64,000 nucleotides of DNA, taken from contig JBHPCZ010000002.1 of NCBI GenBank assembly GCA_042573625.1, positions 1 through 64,000 on the forward strand. The letters are read 5' to 3'. Below are positions 8,190-16,541 of this stretch, piece by piece. How positions within the stretch are numbered: the first letter of the stretch is position 1; each line of letters begins with the position of its first letter. The stretch comes from JBHPCZ01 sp042573625 (GTDB lineage Bacteria; Desulfobacterota; Desulfobacteria; Desulfobacterales; UBA11574). The position numbers were made by a program, and so were the translations under genes. The notes beneath the pieces were generated by a model, which saw only the letters and a program-made list of their open reading frames with translations, made no database searches and was not told the origin of the DNA.

Positions 8190-8882
8190 ATGGACGTCGT
8201 ATGCAATGAGTGCCAATCCGGTTTCAAAATCCCTGACGAAAAAGTGCCCAAGGGGAAGGTGTTCTCCATCGCCTGCCCCAAATGTAAAAATAAAATCTCC
8301 GTCGATCCAAGGCCGGCTGAATCTTTGACCGCCGAAGAGACTTTGCCTGATTTTGAGATGCCGAAATCAGCACCGTTAAAGTCCATGCTCGACGAAGTGG
8401 CCGACGGCACCTACGATGCTTCGGACAAGCCGTTTGATTTCGTGGAAGAAGGGACGGAAACCGCACTGCTGTGCGAATCGGATCCCGCAATCCGTGAAAA
8501 AATCAGCACCGCACTGAGTAATCTGGGATACCACGTCACAGAATCACCGTCCGCCAGAGATGTTCTCAAGCAGATGCGATTCCATGTTTTTGAGGTTATT
8601 ATTCTCAACGAGCTGTTCGACACACGGGATCCTGACGAAAACAACATCCTCAGATATTTAGACCGGCTCGCCATAGCCACACGGCGCCAGATATTCGTTG
8701 CGCTCGTCACCAACCGCTTCCGCACCAATGATTACATGGCCGCCTTCCATAAAAGTGTCAACATGGTAATTAACCTGGACAATATTGATCAATTCGAAAA
8801 AATCCTCGAGGGCGGTATCGCTGAAAATACGGCTTTCTTCCGTGTTTTTAAAGAATCTATGGTAAAGGTCGGTCTGGCCTGA
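8190..8882 (+). CDS. MJ0042 zinc-ribbon protein with degenerate receiver domain
   Basis: A 230-residue protein of uncertain role. Residues 5-37 form an MJ0042-type zinc ribbon with C-x2-C and C-x2-C pairs (C-N-E-C, C-P-K-C), followed by an acidic linker. Residues about 92-225 look like a CheY receiver fold: a first strand ending in E-S-D-P, a third strand V-I-I-L-N-E-L-F where the usual phospho-Asp is Asn, then a Thr-bearing fourth strand. The Asn suggests a phosphorylation-independent pseudo-receiver. AGGAGA precedes the ATG. As last gene of the yggT-divIVA-pilT-pilT run it may help control the pilus motors, but that is inferred from position alone. Confidence 0.75.
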   Translation: MDVVCNECQSGFKIPDEKVPKGKVFSIACPKCKNKISVDPRPAESLTAEETLPDFEMPKSAPLKSMLDEVADGTYDASDKPFDFVEEGTETALLCESDPAIREKISTALSNLGYHVTESPSARDVLKQMRFHVFEVIILNELFDTRDPDENNILRYLDRLAIATRRQIFVALVTNRFRTNDYMAAFHKSVNMVINLDNIDQFEKILEGGIAENTAFFRVFKESMVKVGLA

Positions 8883-8969
8883 GTTGGCCTGCTTTTCCGC
8901 GCGAAGTCGACCGTATCTTCAGGGTATCTCTCAACAGACAAAACGTTCATTCCCGTACATTTACTTCGT

Positions 8970-9067
8970 TAATAGTGGTTGTTATAAATATTTTCCGATT
9001 GAGTCACTTGGATTCATATTTTTAGCAATCCGCCCGAAACGGAACGTTATTTTGACAACTGCTATAA
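8970..9067. repeat. MITE-like dispersed repeat, copy A
   Basis: A 98-bp noncoding element whose left end AATAGTGGTTGTTATAA and right end GACAACTGCTATAA are approximate inverted repeats. It shares GAAACGGAACGTTATTTTG and the ends with the copy at 34229-34323. It sits just upstream of the small ORF at 9096. Confidence 0.6.
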
Positions 9068-9095
9068 AATTGAGGTAAGTTGAGAGGATACACCC

Positions 9096-9242
9096 ATGCC
9101 GTATACCTGTGCCGACTACCGGGAAGAAATGATCCTGCTGGGGCTCAAAAAACGTCTGCGTCAGGAAGATCTGAGTGAAGAAGAAAAAAGCGCCATTCTT
9201 TACCAGATTCGAAAAATCGAAAAGGATATGGCGCTGGAATGA
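9096..9242 (+). CDS. Small conserved-looking protein, 48 residues
   Basis: Reads M-P-Y-T-C-A-D-Y-R-E-E-M-I-L-L-G-L-K-K-R and continues as a highly charged amphipathic helix (D-L-S-E-E-E-K-S-A-I-L, K-I-E-K-D-M) to a TGA stop at 9240-9242. A good ribosome binding site (GAGAGGAT) lies 8 bases upstream. The codon choice and the dense Glu/Lys pattern look like a real helical miniprotein, not noise. I do not recognise a named family and propose no function. It stands alone between a dispersed repeat and the convergent coaX. Confidence 0.6.
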   Translation: MPYTCADYREEMILLGLKKRLRQEDLSEEEKSAILYQIRKIEKDMALE

Positions 9243-9337
9243 AACAGGTCTGTTTGCACCCGTGCAGGGTTAAACCCTAAATGAACGTAAACAAAATCGA
9301 GAGAATCTTTTGAGGGCTCTGACTAACGGCTTTTATT

Positions 9338-10102
9338 CTAAAGGTTGTTACTGATGATTCTTAATCCTTCAAGGATCAAGTTGGGTTCGACAGCTTCAAT
9401 GGTCTCTGATACTTCATACATGAGTTCAGCAAGCCCTCCGGTCGCAATGACCTCTGGATTTGTACCCATCTCGACCCTCATCCGCCTTACCACGCCGTCC
9501 ACAAGTCCTGCATACCCATAAATAATTCCCGATTTGATGCTGCTTGCGGTGTCCTTACCAATCACCTTTATAGGGGGAATGAAGATCTCCACTCGGGGAA
9601 GTTTTGATGCTTTCATGAACAGGGCCTCAGAAGCGATCATGATGCCGGGGCTAATTGCGCCGCCGAGATATTCCCCTTTTTCAGAGATAGCATCAAAAGT
9701 TGTTGCCGTTCCAAAATCGATGACAATGAGGCTGGTTTTATACTTGTCATAGGCGGCAACCGCGTTGACAATCCTGTCTGCGCCAACTTCCGATGGATTG
9801 CCGTAAAGTACCTGCATATTCGTTACAGACTCGGCATTGACCCAATGGGGCGAATGTCTCAGATATTTGCGGCAGAACGCGTCCAAAATCGTAACCATGG
9901 GCGGGACCACACAGGAAATTATGGTTTTATCAATCTCTTTTGATTGGATATCGCCCCCGGAGAAAAGTCCGGTGGCAAGAATGTTGAACTCATCTTCTGT
10001 GGTATTCCGTTCCGTACGTGTCCGCCAGTTTTGAACCAGACGGCTTCCGTCGTAAATACCCATCACAGTGTTTGTGTTGCCAACATCAATAACAAAAAGC
10101 AT
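9338..10102 (-). CDS. coaX: Type III pantothenate kinase
   Basis: Phosphorylates pantothenate in the first step of coenzyme A synthesis. The 254-residue protein shows the ASKHA-fold phosphate-1 motif D-V-G-N-T-N-T (residues 6-12), the pantothenate-binding region around G-A-D-R-I-V-N-A-V-A-A (G-x-D-R) and D-F-G-T-A-T-T-F-D-A further on. The length is normal. The ribosome binding site AAAGGAAT lies inside the end of the upstream YbbR gene and only 4 bp separate the two, so they are translationally linked. The type III enzyme is not feedback-inhibited by CoA in characterised members. Confidence 0.95.
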   Translation of the reverse strand: MLFVIDVGNTNTVMGIYDGSRLVQNWRTRTERNTTEDEFNILATGLFSGGDIQSKEIDKTIISCVVPPMVTILDAFCRKYLRHSPHWVNAESVTNMQVLYGNPSEVGADRIVNAVAAYDKYKTSLIVIDFGTATTFDAISEKGEYLGGAISPGIMIASEALFMKASKLPRVEIFIPPIKVIGKDTASSIKSGIIYGYAGLVDGVVRRMRVEMGTNPEVIATGGLAELMYEVSETIEAVEPNLILEGLRIISNNL

Positions 10103-10106
10103 GCTT

Positions 10107-11075
10107 TTATTCCTTTTTTTGTCTTCCGATCTCTGAACCCTGAATTCGGTGATCCAACGTCACCGTAAAGATCTCGGGTTTTACGCTCACAAGTGTTGTG
10201 TTGACCGGCAGCGATATTACCGCTCGGCGAACATAGACACCGGGGGTTAAGCCTTTGAGATCAACATATACCTGTATTCCATTCTCTGCTTGAAGCTTGT
10301 CAATATCATTTACAGGCCCCTTTGCTTTAATATTTATTACAGGAGGCGTGATGCTGTAGGTGTACGGCGTCCCTTTCCCCGCCACGATAATGCCATCAAA
10401 ACTTCTTGTGACGATCTTTTCTTCAATGAATATTTCCGCTATAATAATTTTTGAAGGAGAAACAATATCGAGATCTTCAGGAAGATCAAGGGCGATCTCT
10501 TTTTTAAATGATTCTGATAACCCTTTGACAATAATGGTTTTAGTCAGGCCCCTTTCAATGGGATCAAGAACGTGTTCAGGTCCCCGCAAGATTATGGACG
10601 ATGGTTTTGCCACAGCATCCGCAACAAAAAAGCCCGGAGCGAGTTTTCCAGAAAAAGAAATGACAACCGGCACTTCCTTTTGCATTTCATTATCAATTTT
10701 TACTGTCAGAAAGGACGGATTAATCTTTATGATCGAAATCGCCTTGGGAAGCGAAATACGGTTCGGGTCTACGGGAATGGTGTTGACCCCGACATCTACG
10801 CCAGACAGGTCCAGCAGGTACCTCGGTTTCAGGTCGGAAAGTCTTTCGATAGCCGATTTCGAACCACGGACACGAACTTCCAAACCTTTCAACAGAGGAC
10901 CGGTGATTGTCAATCCTTCAGAGATCTCGCCGGGATCAACAGGGATGAATATGTCGGTCTCTTCCACCGCTGAACAGGATATTAGAAAAAAAAATCCGGC
11001 ACCAATGATAAAAAATAGAACAAACCGGATCAGATTCCTGTGGCTAAAAACAGATAGATCTCTATGACTGGTCAT
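10107..11075 (-). CDS. YbbR domain (CdaR-like) protein
   Basis: An extracytoplasmic protein of about 322 residues. A hydrophobic N-terminal segment (about residues 15-35) is followed by repeated beta-rich YbbR modules, for example G-L-E-V-R-V-R-G-S-K, V-T-I-I-L-R-G-P-E and I-N-I-K-A-K-G-P. YbbR (CdaR) proteins usually regulate the diadenylate cyclase CdaA, encoded just upstream between folP and ybbR. Here that gene is absent and folP lies directly upstream. The N-terminal segment ends L-I-S-C, which also fits a lipobox, so lipid anchoring is possible. The ATG at 11075 was chosen; a TTG at 11093 would add six residues. Confidence 0.8.
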   Translation of the reverse strand: MTSHRDLSVFSHRNLIRFVLFFIIGAGFFFLISCSAVEETDIFIPVDPGEISEGLTITGPLLKGLEVRVRGSKSAIERLSDLKPRYLLDLSGVDVGVNTIPVDPNRISLPKAISIIKINPSFLTVKIDNEMQKEVPVVISFSGKLAPGFFVADAVAKPSSIILRGPEHVLDPIERGLTKTIIVKGLSESFKKEIALDLPEDLDIVSPSKIIIAEIFIEEKIVTRSFDGIIVAGKGTPYTYSITPPVINIKAKGPVNDIDKLQAENGIQVYVDLKGLTPGVYVRRAVISLPVNTTLVSVKPEIFTVTLDHRIQGSEIGRQKKE

Positions 11076-11119
11076 GGCAAACTGAAATAACAAGTCTTTT
11101 TATCGTCGTAGGAAAAAAT

Positions 11120-12001
11120 TTACGATGAGCTGTTTCGTGCATTTTTAATGGCATCGATGATTCTAACCGTTGCTGACGTGTTGGCAACATTGTGGACCCT
11201 GACAATATGGGCACCGTTTAAAACTGAAGCGGCAATCGCGGCCTGAGTGCCGGTTTCCACCTCAGGAAGGTCCGGTCGTATATCTTCAACGGTTTTATCT
11301 TTCAGGATATTTCTGATAAACGCTTTTCTGGAAGGTCCGATCATAACAGGGACACCCAGCGATGTAAATTCTCGCAAACGCTGAATTATAAATAGATTGT
11401 GTTCAACTGTTTTTCCAAAACCGATCCCCGGATCGATGATAATTCTTTTGCGCGGAATTCCATGCTTTTCCGCACGGTCTCTGGCGTTTTCAAGAAATGC
11501 CTTAATGTCTCCAATAATATCATCATACACCGGTGAAACCTGCATGGTTTTGGGCGTTCCGAGCATATGCATCAGAATAACCGGCACTCCGTATTTTACT
11601 GCAACACCCGGCAAATCGGGATCAAGGCGGAGTGAACTGATATCATTTATTATGGAAGCCCCCGCTTCTATGGCCCGTCCGGCTACGACGGCCTTTGTTG
11701 TATCAATGGAAATGGGGATTGAAACCCGTTTTGCGAGACTTTCAATGACGGGTAAAACGCGCCGCGACTCCTCTTCCGCCGAAACGTCATCCGAAAACGG
11801 CCGTGTGGATTCACCGCCGATATCGATGATGTCCGCGCCTTCTTGAGCCAGTTTTTCGCCTTGAGCCACAGCAGCATCATACGAAAAAAACTTTCCCCCA
11901 TCTGAAAACGAATCCGGTGTTACATTCACAACGCCCATAATACGGGGCCGTTCACCCAATTTCAGTGTGTGCGAACGCCATGAAATCGTGTACTTTTCCA
12001 T
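11120..12001 (-). CDS. folP: Dihydropteroate synthase
   Basis: Joins p-aminobenzoate to dihydropterin pyrophosphate in folate synthesis (the sulfonamide target). The 293-residue TIM-barrel protein shows V-N-V-T-P-D-S-F-S-D-G-G near residue 26, D-I-G-G-E-S-T-R-P in the second loop, and I-D-P-G-I-G-F-G-K-T. Length is normal. A terminator-like hairpin lies between ftsH and folP, so folP probably has its own promoter. It is followed by ybbR and coaX. Confidence 0.96.
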   Translation of the reverse strand: MEKYTISWRSHTLKLGERPRIMGVVNVTPDSFSDGGKFFSYDAAVAQGEKLAQEGADIIDIGGESTRPFSDDVSAEEESRRVLPVIESLAKRVSIPISIDTTKAVVAGRAIEAGASIINDISSLRLDPDLPGVAVKYGVPVILMHMLGTPKTMQVSPVYDDIIGDIKAFLENARDRAEKHGIPRKRIIIDPGIGFGKTVEHNLFIIQRLREFTSLGVPVMIGPSRKAFIRNILKDKTVEDIRPDLPEVETGTQAAIAASVLNGAHIVRVHNVANTSATVRIIDAIKNARNSSS

Positions 12002-12080
12002 ATGCAGTCGTCATTTGCTCAATCGTGGTTTAGCTTGGAAGTATTGTTTTACGGCTCTGTATATAACACTCCGAGTGAAA

Positions 12081-12108
12081 AACAAAACCACGTCCCAGGG
12101 GGCGTGGA
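12081..12108 (-). terminator. Rho-independent terminator after ftsH
   Basis: Read on the minus strand, CCACGCCCC-CT-GGGACGTGG forms a GC-rich stem with one internal mismatch and is followed by TTTTGTTTTTC. It lies 41 bp past the ftsH stop codon. Confidence 0.65.
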
Positions 12109-12148
12109 TTCTTTATCAGTTTACCGAATACCAGACAAGGGGAAAAAT

Positions 12149-14014
12149 TCAAGATACCGACTCTTGGGTCTCGGCGTCCTTGCCGTTTTCACTCTCTTCG
12201 GCACGTTTTAAAGGGAGCTCTATCCCGGGTCTCATGGAAAAAATGAGTTCATCGAGCTCAGCTCCTGAAACCGTCTCCTTTTCAAGAAGAAGTTCAGACA
12301 AATTGTGAAGAATATCTAAATTTTCTTTTAGAACCTGCTTCGCGCGTTGGTAACACCTGTCGATTAAATTGTTAATTTCTTCGTCGATTTTTCTTGCTGT
12401 ATCTTCAGAGTAATCTCTGTGCTGGGCGATTTCACGCCCCAGGAAAACATGTTCTTCATTCTTGGCATAGGAAAGGGGCCCCAGTACTTCGCTCATACCC
12501 CAGCTTCGCACCATTTTTTGGGCTATATCCGTTGCCTGTTTGATATCGTTGGCCGCACCGGTGCTGATGCGGTTGAAAACAACCTCTTCCGCAGCTCTTC
12601 CTCCAAAAGCAACCGACAATTCGCTCTCGAGCTGGTCTTTGAATCTAAAATCCCTCTCTTCAGGCAAAAACCAGGTGATGCCCGCTGCACGCCCCCGGGG
12701 AATAATAGTGATCTTGTTGACGGCATCCGTTTCCGGAAGAAGGCGAGCAACAAGTGCGTGCCCTCCTTCGTGATATGCCGTGATCTTTCTGTCCTCATCC
12801 TTGACCACTTTCGATTTTCGCTCCAGTCCCATGTAAACCTTGTCTTTGGCATCCTCCATTTCGAGCATGCTGACTCTTTCTTTATTTCTCTTGGCGGCAA
12901 GGAGGGCTGCCTCGTTTACAAGATTTTCCAGATCAGCACCGGAGAAACCGGGTGTCCCTTTCGCCACGATAAGGGGATCAACATCGGCATCGGTGGGTGA
13001 TTTTTTCAGGTGAACTTGAAGGATCCCTTCACGACCTTTGATATCCGGCAGCGGCACAACCACCTGACGGTCAAAACGCCCGGGACGCATCAGCGCCGGA
13101 TCAAGGACATCGGGCCGGTTTGTTGCAGAAATAAGAATAACCCCCTCATTCGATTCAAATCCATCCATTTCGACCAGGAGCTGGTTTAACGTCTGTTCTC
13201 TTTCGTCATGTCCGCCACCAAGGCCCGCCCCCCGATGCCGGCCGACAGCGTCGATCTCATCGATAAAAATAATACAGGGCGCGTTCTTTTTTCCCTGGAC
13301 AAACAGATCCCTCACACGGGACGCACCCACACCGACAAACATTTCAACAAAATCCGAGCCGCTGATACTAAAAAACGGCACATCAGCCTCTCCTGCAATC
13401 GCACGGGCCAAAAGGGTTTTTCCTGTTCCAGGCGATCCCATCAGGAGAACACCTTTGGGTATTCGACCACCCAGGCGGGTAAACTTCTTAGGTTCTCTGA
13501 GGAACTCTATAATCTCTCCCAGTTCTTCCTTGGCTTCATCGATTCCAGCCACGTCCTCAAAAGTAACTTTTGTCGATTTGTCGGATTGGAGGCGGGCGCG
13601 ACTCTTTCCGAAGGACATGGCCTTGCCGCCACCGGATTGCATTTGTCGCATGAAAAATACCCATACGCCAATGAGCACGATCATCGGAAACCATGAAACG
13701 AGGACAGACATGTACCAGGGCGATTCAGACGGGGGTTTGGCGCTAATGGACACGCCCTTGTTCCTTAAAAACTTGATGAGATCACTGTCCTGGGGTGCAT
13801 AAACCTTGAAATGATTTCGATTGGTATCCGTAACGAGAAGCTCCTGCCCCTGTATAACGACATCGGCAACACGTTCACTGTCGACCATGGCAAGAAATTC
13901 TGAATAACTGATACTTGTTTCAGAAAGCTGCTGTTGATTGAAAAGGTTGTAAAGCATGACCATCATCAGCGTAATGACGATCCACAAAGCCAGATTCTTA
14001 TAAAACGGATTCAA
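12149..14014 (-). CDS. ftsH: ATP-dependent zinc metalloprotease FtsH
   Basis: A 621-residue membrane-anchored AAA+ protease that degrades misassembled membrane proteins and regulators. Two N-terminal transmembrane helices (about residues 6-24 and 107-126) flank a periplasmic loop. They are followed by the AAA module with Walker A G-S-P-G-T-G-K-T, Walker B I-I-F-I-D-E-I-D and the second region of homology. The zinc motif H-E-G-G-H is near residue 415. The C-terminal tail is acidic. It lies 60 bp after tilS on the same strand, an order common in bacteria (tilS-ftsH-folP). Confidence 0.97.
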   Translation of the reverse strand: MNPFYKNLALWIVITLMMVMLYNLFNQQQLSETSISYSEFLAMVDSERVADVVIQGQELLVTDTNRNHFKVYAPQDSDLIKFLRNKGVSISAKPPSESPWYMSVLVSWFPMIVLIGVWVFFMRQMQSGGGKAMSFGKSRARLQSDKSTKVTFEDVAGIDEAKEELGEIIEFLREPKKFTRLGGRIPKGVLLMGSPGTGKTLLARAIAGEADVPFFSISGSDFVEMFVGVGASRVRDLFVQGKKNAPCIIFIDEIDAVGRHRGAGLGGGHDEREQTLNQLLVEMDGFESNEGVILISATNRPDVLDPALMRPGRFDRQVVVPLPDIKGREGILQVHLKKSPTDADVDPLIVAKGTPGFSGADLENLVNEAALLAAKRNKERVSMLEMEDAKDKVYMGLERKSKVVKDEDRKITAYHEGGHALVARLLPETDAVNKITIIPRGRAAGITWFLPEERDFRFKDQLESELSVAFGGRAAEEVVFNRISTGAANDIKQATDIAQKMVRSWGMSEVLGPLSYAKNEEHVFLGREIAQHRDYSEDTARKIDEEINNLIDRCYQRAKQVLKENLDILHNLSELLLEKETVSGAELDELIFSMRPGIELPLKRAEESENGKDAETQESVS

Positions 14015-14074
14015 AATATGTTATCCTCCTGAAAAGTACTTATAATGTAAATACATATTAATCATCATTGCCCG

Positions 14075-15505
14075 TTAGGCAAGAAAAAGTTCCACTCTCA
14101 ATACATTTTGGGTTGAAGACCGCACCTTCGCCGACTCATCTATTCTATGATTGACAACCCAAATGATTTTCCCCTTGCTGAGCAGGATGAGACATTTTGA
14201 GCGTTCGGTTATGGGGACCTTATTATTAATAAAGTATTTTTTTACCTTTTGCGAACCCTTCATGCCCAGCGGTGTAAAACGATCCCCGGGTCGGAAATTC
14301 CTCAGGACCAGCGGAAAGGTTATCTCATTCATATCAAAATAAGCCGCATCCTGTCCAGTACGGAGAAAATCGGGCACGTTTTCTTTGGCCAATTCAGTAA
14401 AGTTCATATGGGCATTGATCTCTTTTATGAATACTATTCCGTGACTGACTATTTCGTATTCAAAAGGGGGGACAGCCGCGTTGCCGGATCTGACGATTGA
14501 ATCACGTAGAGGGGTTCTTTCTTTTGAAAATCGAAGAATATCTCCTTCTAAACGTACTCTGATGCGCCCGGGTAAATCAAGGCTTTTATAGGCGGGTCCG
14601 TTTTTCAAAAGGCCAATGATGGATTCTATGTGGGATAAGGTGACAGACCTCAAATTTCCTTTGATCCTTGCAATTCCCTTCCTGATTAACCTTCTCTGGG
14701 CTGCAACATGTATTCCGTCAAGTCTTTGAACAGAAAGGAAAAGATTGTCATCTGACTCATTTACGATCAATTTTGCAAAGACTGGGGCGATTCTCTTTTC
14801 AGACCATTCCTCTTCAGATCTCAAAATTGAAGCAAGCCGGTTCAGTGTTTTGACTATACTTGGATTGTAATCGGCTTTTATGGCTGGAATTAACCGGTGT
14901 CGAATTCTGTTCCGAAGGTATCTCACCTCTCTGTTGGATTCGTCCGATACGTATTTCAATCCTTTATTATTCAAAAAATCAATAATATCAGGTCGCGTTA
15001 ATCTTATCAGCGGGCGGACAATCCTTTCCTCCCTCACTGGCGGAATCCCTGACAGACCGACCGGGCCGCTTCCTCTCATAAGATTCATCAAAACGAGTTC
15101 TGCGTTATCATCACAATGATGCCCAAGGGCGATCCTGTTGAACCCGTTTCTTTGTGCCACACGGTCGTAGAATTTGTAGCGGACGCGTCGGGCCGCTTCA
15201 GCAAGGGAAATCCTCTTTTCAATCTGATATTTTCGGACATCCGCTTTCTCGATATAACAGGGCAAATTAACCTCGCTGGCGAGAGACGCAACAAATTCAG
15301 CTTCTTTATCTGAAACCTTCGGGCGGAGGCCGTGGTTTAGGTGGGCCACCCCGAGTCTGATAGAAAATCGGGGAGCCAGTACGAGAAGAATATGGAGGAG
15401 GGCCACGGAGTCCGGTCCGCCTGAAACACCGATAAGAACCGAATCTTCCAGCTCAAACATGCTGTAGGCTGTGACGGTCTCTTCTACAGTCTTTAGTATC
15501 TTCAA
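14075..15505 (-). CDS. tilS: tRNA(Ile)-lysidine synthase
   Basis: Modifies C34 of the tRNA-Ile CAU anticodon to lysidine, switching decoding from AUG to AUA; it is essential. The 476-residue N-type ATP pyrophosphatase has the PP-loop S-G-G-P-D-S-V-A (about residues 29-36). The central G-H-H-C-D-D-N-A-E motif, a substrate-binding domain and a C-terminal domain with F-R-P-G-D-R-F-T-P-L-G follow. The ORF starts with TTG at 15505; no strong ribosome binding site is seen, so the start is approximate. ftsH follows. Confidence 0.94.
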   Translation of the reverse strand: MKILKTVEETVTAYSMFELEDSVLIGVSGGPDSVALLHILLVLAPRFSIRLGVAHLNHGLRPKVSDKEAEFVASLASEVNLPCYIEKADVRKYQIEKRISLAEAARRVRYKFYDRVAQRNGFNRIALGHHCDDNAELVLMNLMRGSGPVGLSGIPPVREERIVRPLIRLTRPDIIDFLNNKGLKYVSDESNREVRYLRNRIRHRLIPAIKADYNPSIVKTLNRLASILRSEEEWSEKRIAPVFAKLIVNESDDNLFLSVQRLDGIHVAAQRRLIRKGIARIKGNLRSVTLSHIESIIGLLKNGPAYKSLDLPGRIRVRLEGDILRFSKERTPLRDSIVRSGNAAVPPFEYEIVSHGIVFIKEINAHMNFTELAKENVPDFLRTGQDAAYFDMNEITFPLVLRNFRPGDRFTPLGMKGSQKVKKYFINNKVPITERSKCLILLSKGKIIWVVNHRIDESAKVRSSTQNVLRVELFLA

Positions 15506-15886
15506 GTGAGTTCGCTCTGCTTATCCCGCCCCGGCGGGAAAATGATGGAACGATTATGCTAAGTGAGTTAATTCGTAATCGAATTTACGAATCGATGGAC
15601 CCAGCTCCCCGCCGCAAACGGCAGGGTATCAAAATTGAATATTTTCAAAGGTCTAGTCGCGTTTGTTTGTATTGTGCAGAACGCTACCGGCGTTATTTCT
15701 CCAGGAAACTATCGAATGAGAGGTGCAGAATGTTTTCTCTGTTCAGCCTATGATAGACGCGGTGTAATGTCAATAAAAAACACTGGATATTGTGTCTAAT
15801 CACTCTGTGCATGGCCTATCTTGTGTTTAAAACTAGGCTTTATTTTTATCTTGAAAAAAAACCGTGTAAATAATACTTTCATTATC
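15506..15886. other. Intergenic region upstream of tilS and the SRP RNA
   Basis: Divergent region between tilS (minus) and the SRP RNA (plus). It contains a GC-rich hairpin TCCCGCCCCGGCGGGA at 15524-15539 close to the tilS start and a dyad at 15571-15592. Upstream of the SRP RNA are TTGAAA at 15851 and TAATAC at 15871, a possible promoter with short (14 bp) spacing. No coding frame is supported. Confidence 0.45.
15571..15592. promoter_or_regulatory. Dyad sequence, possible operator
   Basis: ATTCGTAA and its inverse TTACGAAT are separated by 6 bp, about 70 bp upstream of the tilS start. It could be an operator or a chance palindrome. Confidence 0.22.
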
Positions 15887-16140
15887 GGTTGTGCTAGGCG
15901 GGGAGCTAGCGGTGCCCTTTTCCCGAAATCCGCTTATGCGGGGCTGAATTCCCTCTTGAGGGTTTTTATCCGTAAACGTGCAAGCTATCCTGACCGGCCG
16001 CCGCGCAACAGGCGGTCACGAACCTCGTCAGGTCCGGAAGGAAGCAGCGATAAGGGATGCGGTCTGTGTCGCGAATCGATCCCGGTCAAAGATATAGTTT
16101 GCTCAATCTCGGAATAAGACTCGATAGAGGGTGCACAACC
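15887..16140 (+). ncRNA. ffs: Large-type signal recognition particle RNA (with Alu domain)
   Basis: About 254 nt. The S-domain core reads GTCAGGTCCGGAAGGAAGCA, the universal Ffh-binding segment, around 16027-16046. The 5' part (GTGCTAGGCGGGGAGCTAGC and following GGTGCCC) matches the Alu domain of the large Bacillus-type RNA. The ends pair perfectly (GGTTGTGC with GCACAACC), and internal helices GCAAGCTAT/ATAGTTTGC and TGACCGG/CCGGTCA can form. It is therefore the long form, not the 4.5S form of enterobacteria. Its protein partner Ffh is encoded at 49.4-50.7 kb. Exact ends are inferred from the closing helix. Confidence 0.9.
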
Positions 16141-16295
16141 CACCCGATTGTAAAGAATCCGAACCCGGAAAACCCGGCCTTGATTTGCCCCCTTGACGGA
16201 GACTATGAGTGTCAACAAACTCATGAGTGACCGGAGAGACTATAGCTTCGAGTTCTTAGATTTTTTGTTAATATTACAGACATTATTTGAACCGC

Positions 16296-16497
16296 AGAAT
16301 TTCGAACAAGGAATGTCGAATTTTGAAGGAACACTTCATCATTCGACATTCCTTGTTGTATATTGGATATTCGGCAACTTGTAAAATCGCGACTGTTTTC
16401 AAAACCGGGGGCGATGCCCCCTTCGCGCGAACTGTGTGAACAAGCACTCATAATCCGGCACTTCTGAAAGAAGTTAAAATACCCCTTCATCCGTGCA
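16296..16497 (-). repeat. Dispersed repeat family R2, inverted copy
   Basis: On the minus strand this matches 21440-21600: ATTTTACA, CCGAATATCCAATAT, AACAAGGAATGTCGAA and GATGAAGTGTTC follow in the same order. A perfect 15-bp hairpin, CAAGGAATGTCGAAT at 16307-16321 against 16341-16355, lies inside. Confidence 0.6.
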
Positions 16498-16541
16498 TTG
16501 ATCCGATTCGACATCACAAAGGAGGATCAGTCTCGTTCCAT

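Noticed and set aside
8884..9078. 64-codon frame after the zinc-ribbon gene
   Set aside because: Overlaps the dispersed repeat copy A; no start site signal and no protein-like pattern.
10360..11067. 235-codon plus-strand frame
   Set aside because: Antisense to the YbbR gene; Ser/Pro-rich shadow of the real frame.
15821..16117. 98-codon frame over the SRP RNA
   Set aside because: The region is explained by the highly conserved SRP RNA.
16404..16430. GGGGGC-GAT-GCCCCC hairpin as a terminator
   Set aside because: No T run follows on either strand, and it lies inside the R2 repeat.
16221..16517. 98-codon minus-strand frame
   Set aside because: Arises from the R2 repeat; such frames recur wherever the repeat occurs and have no good start.
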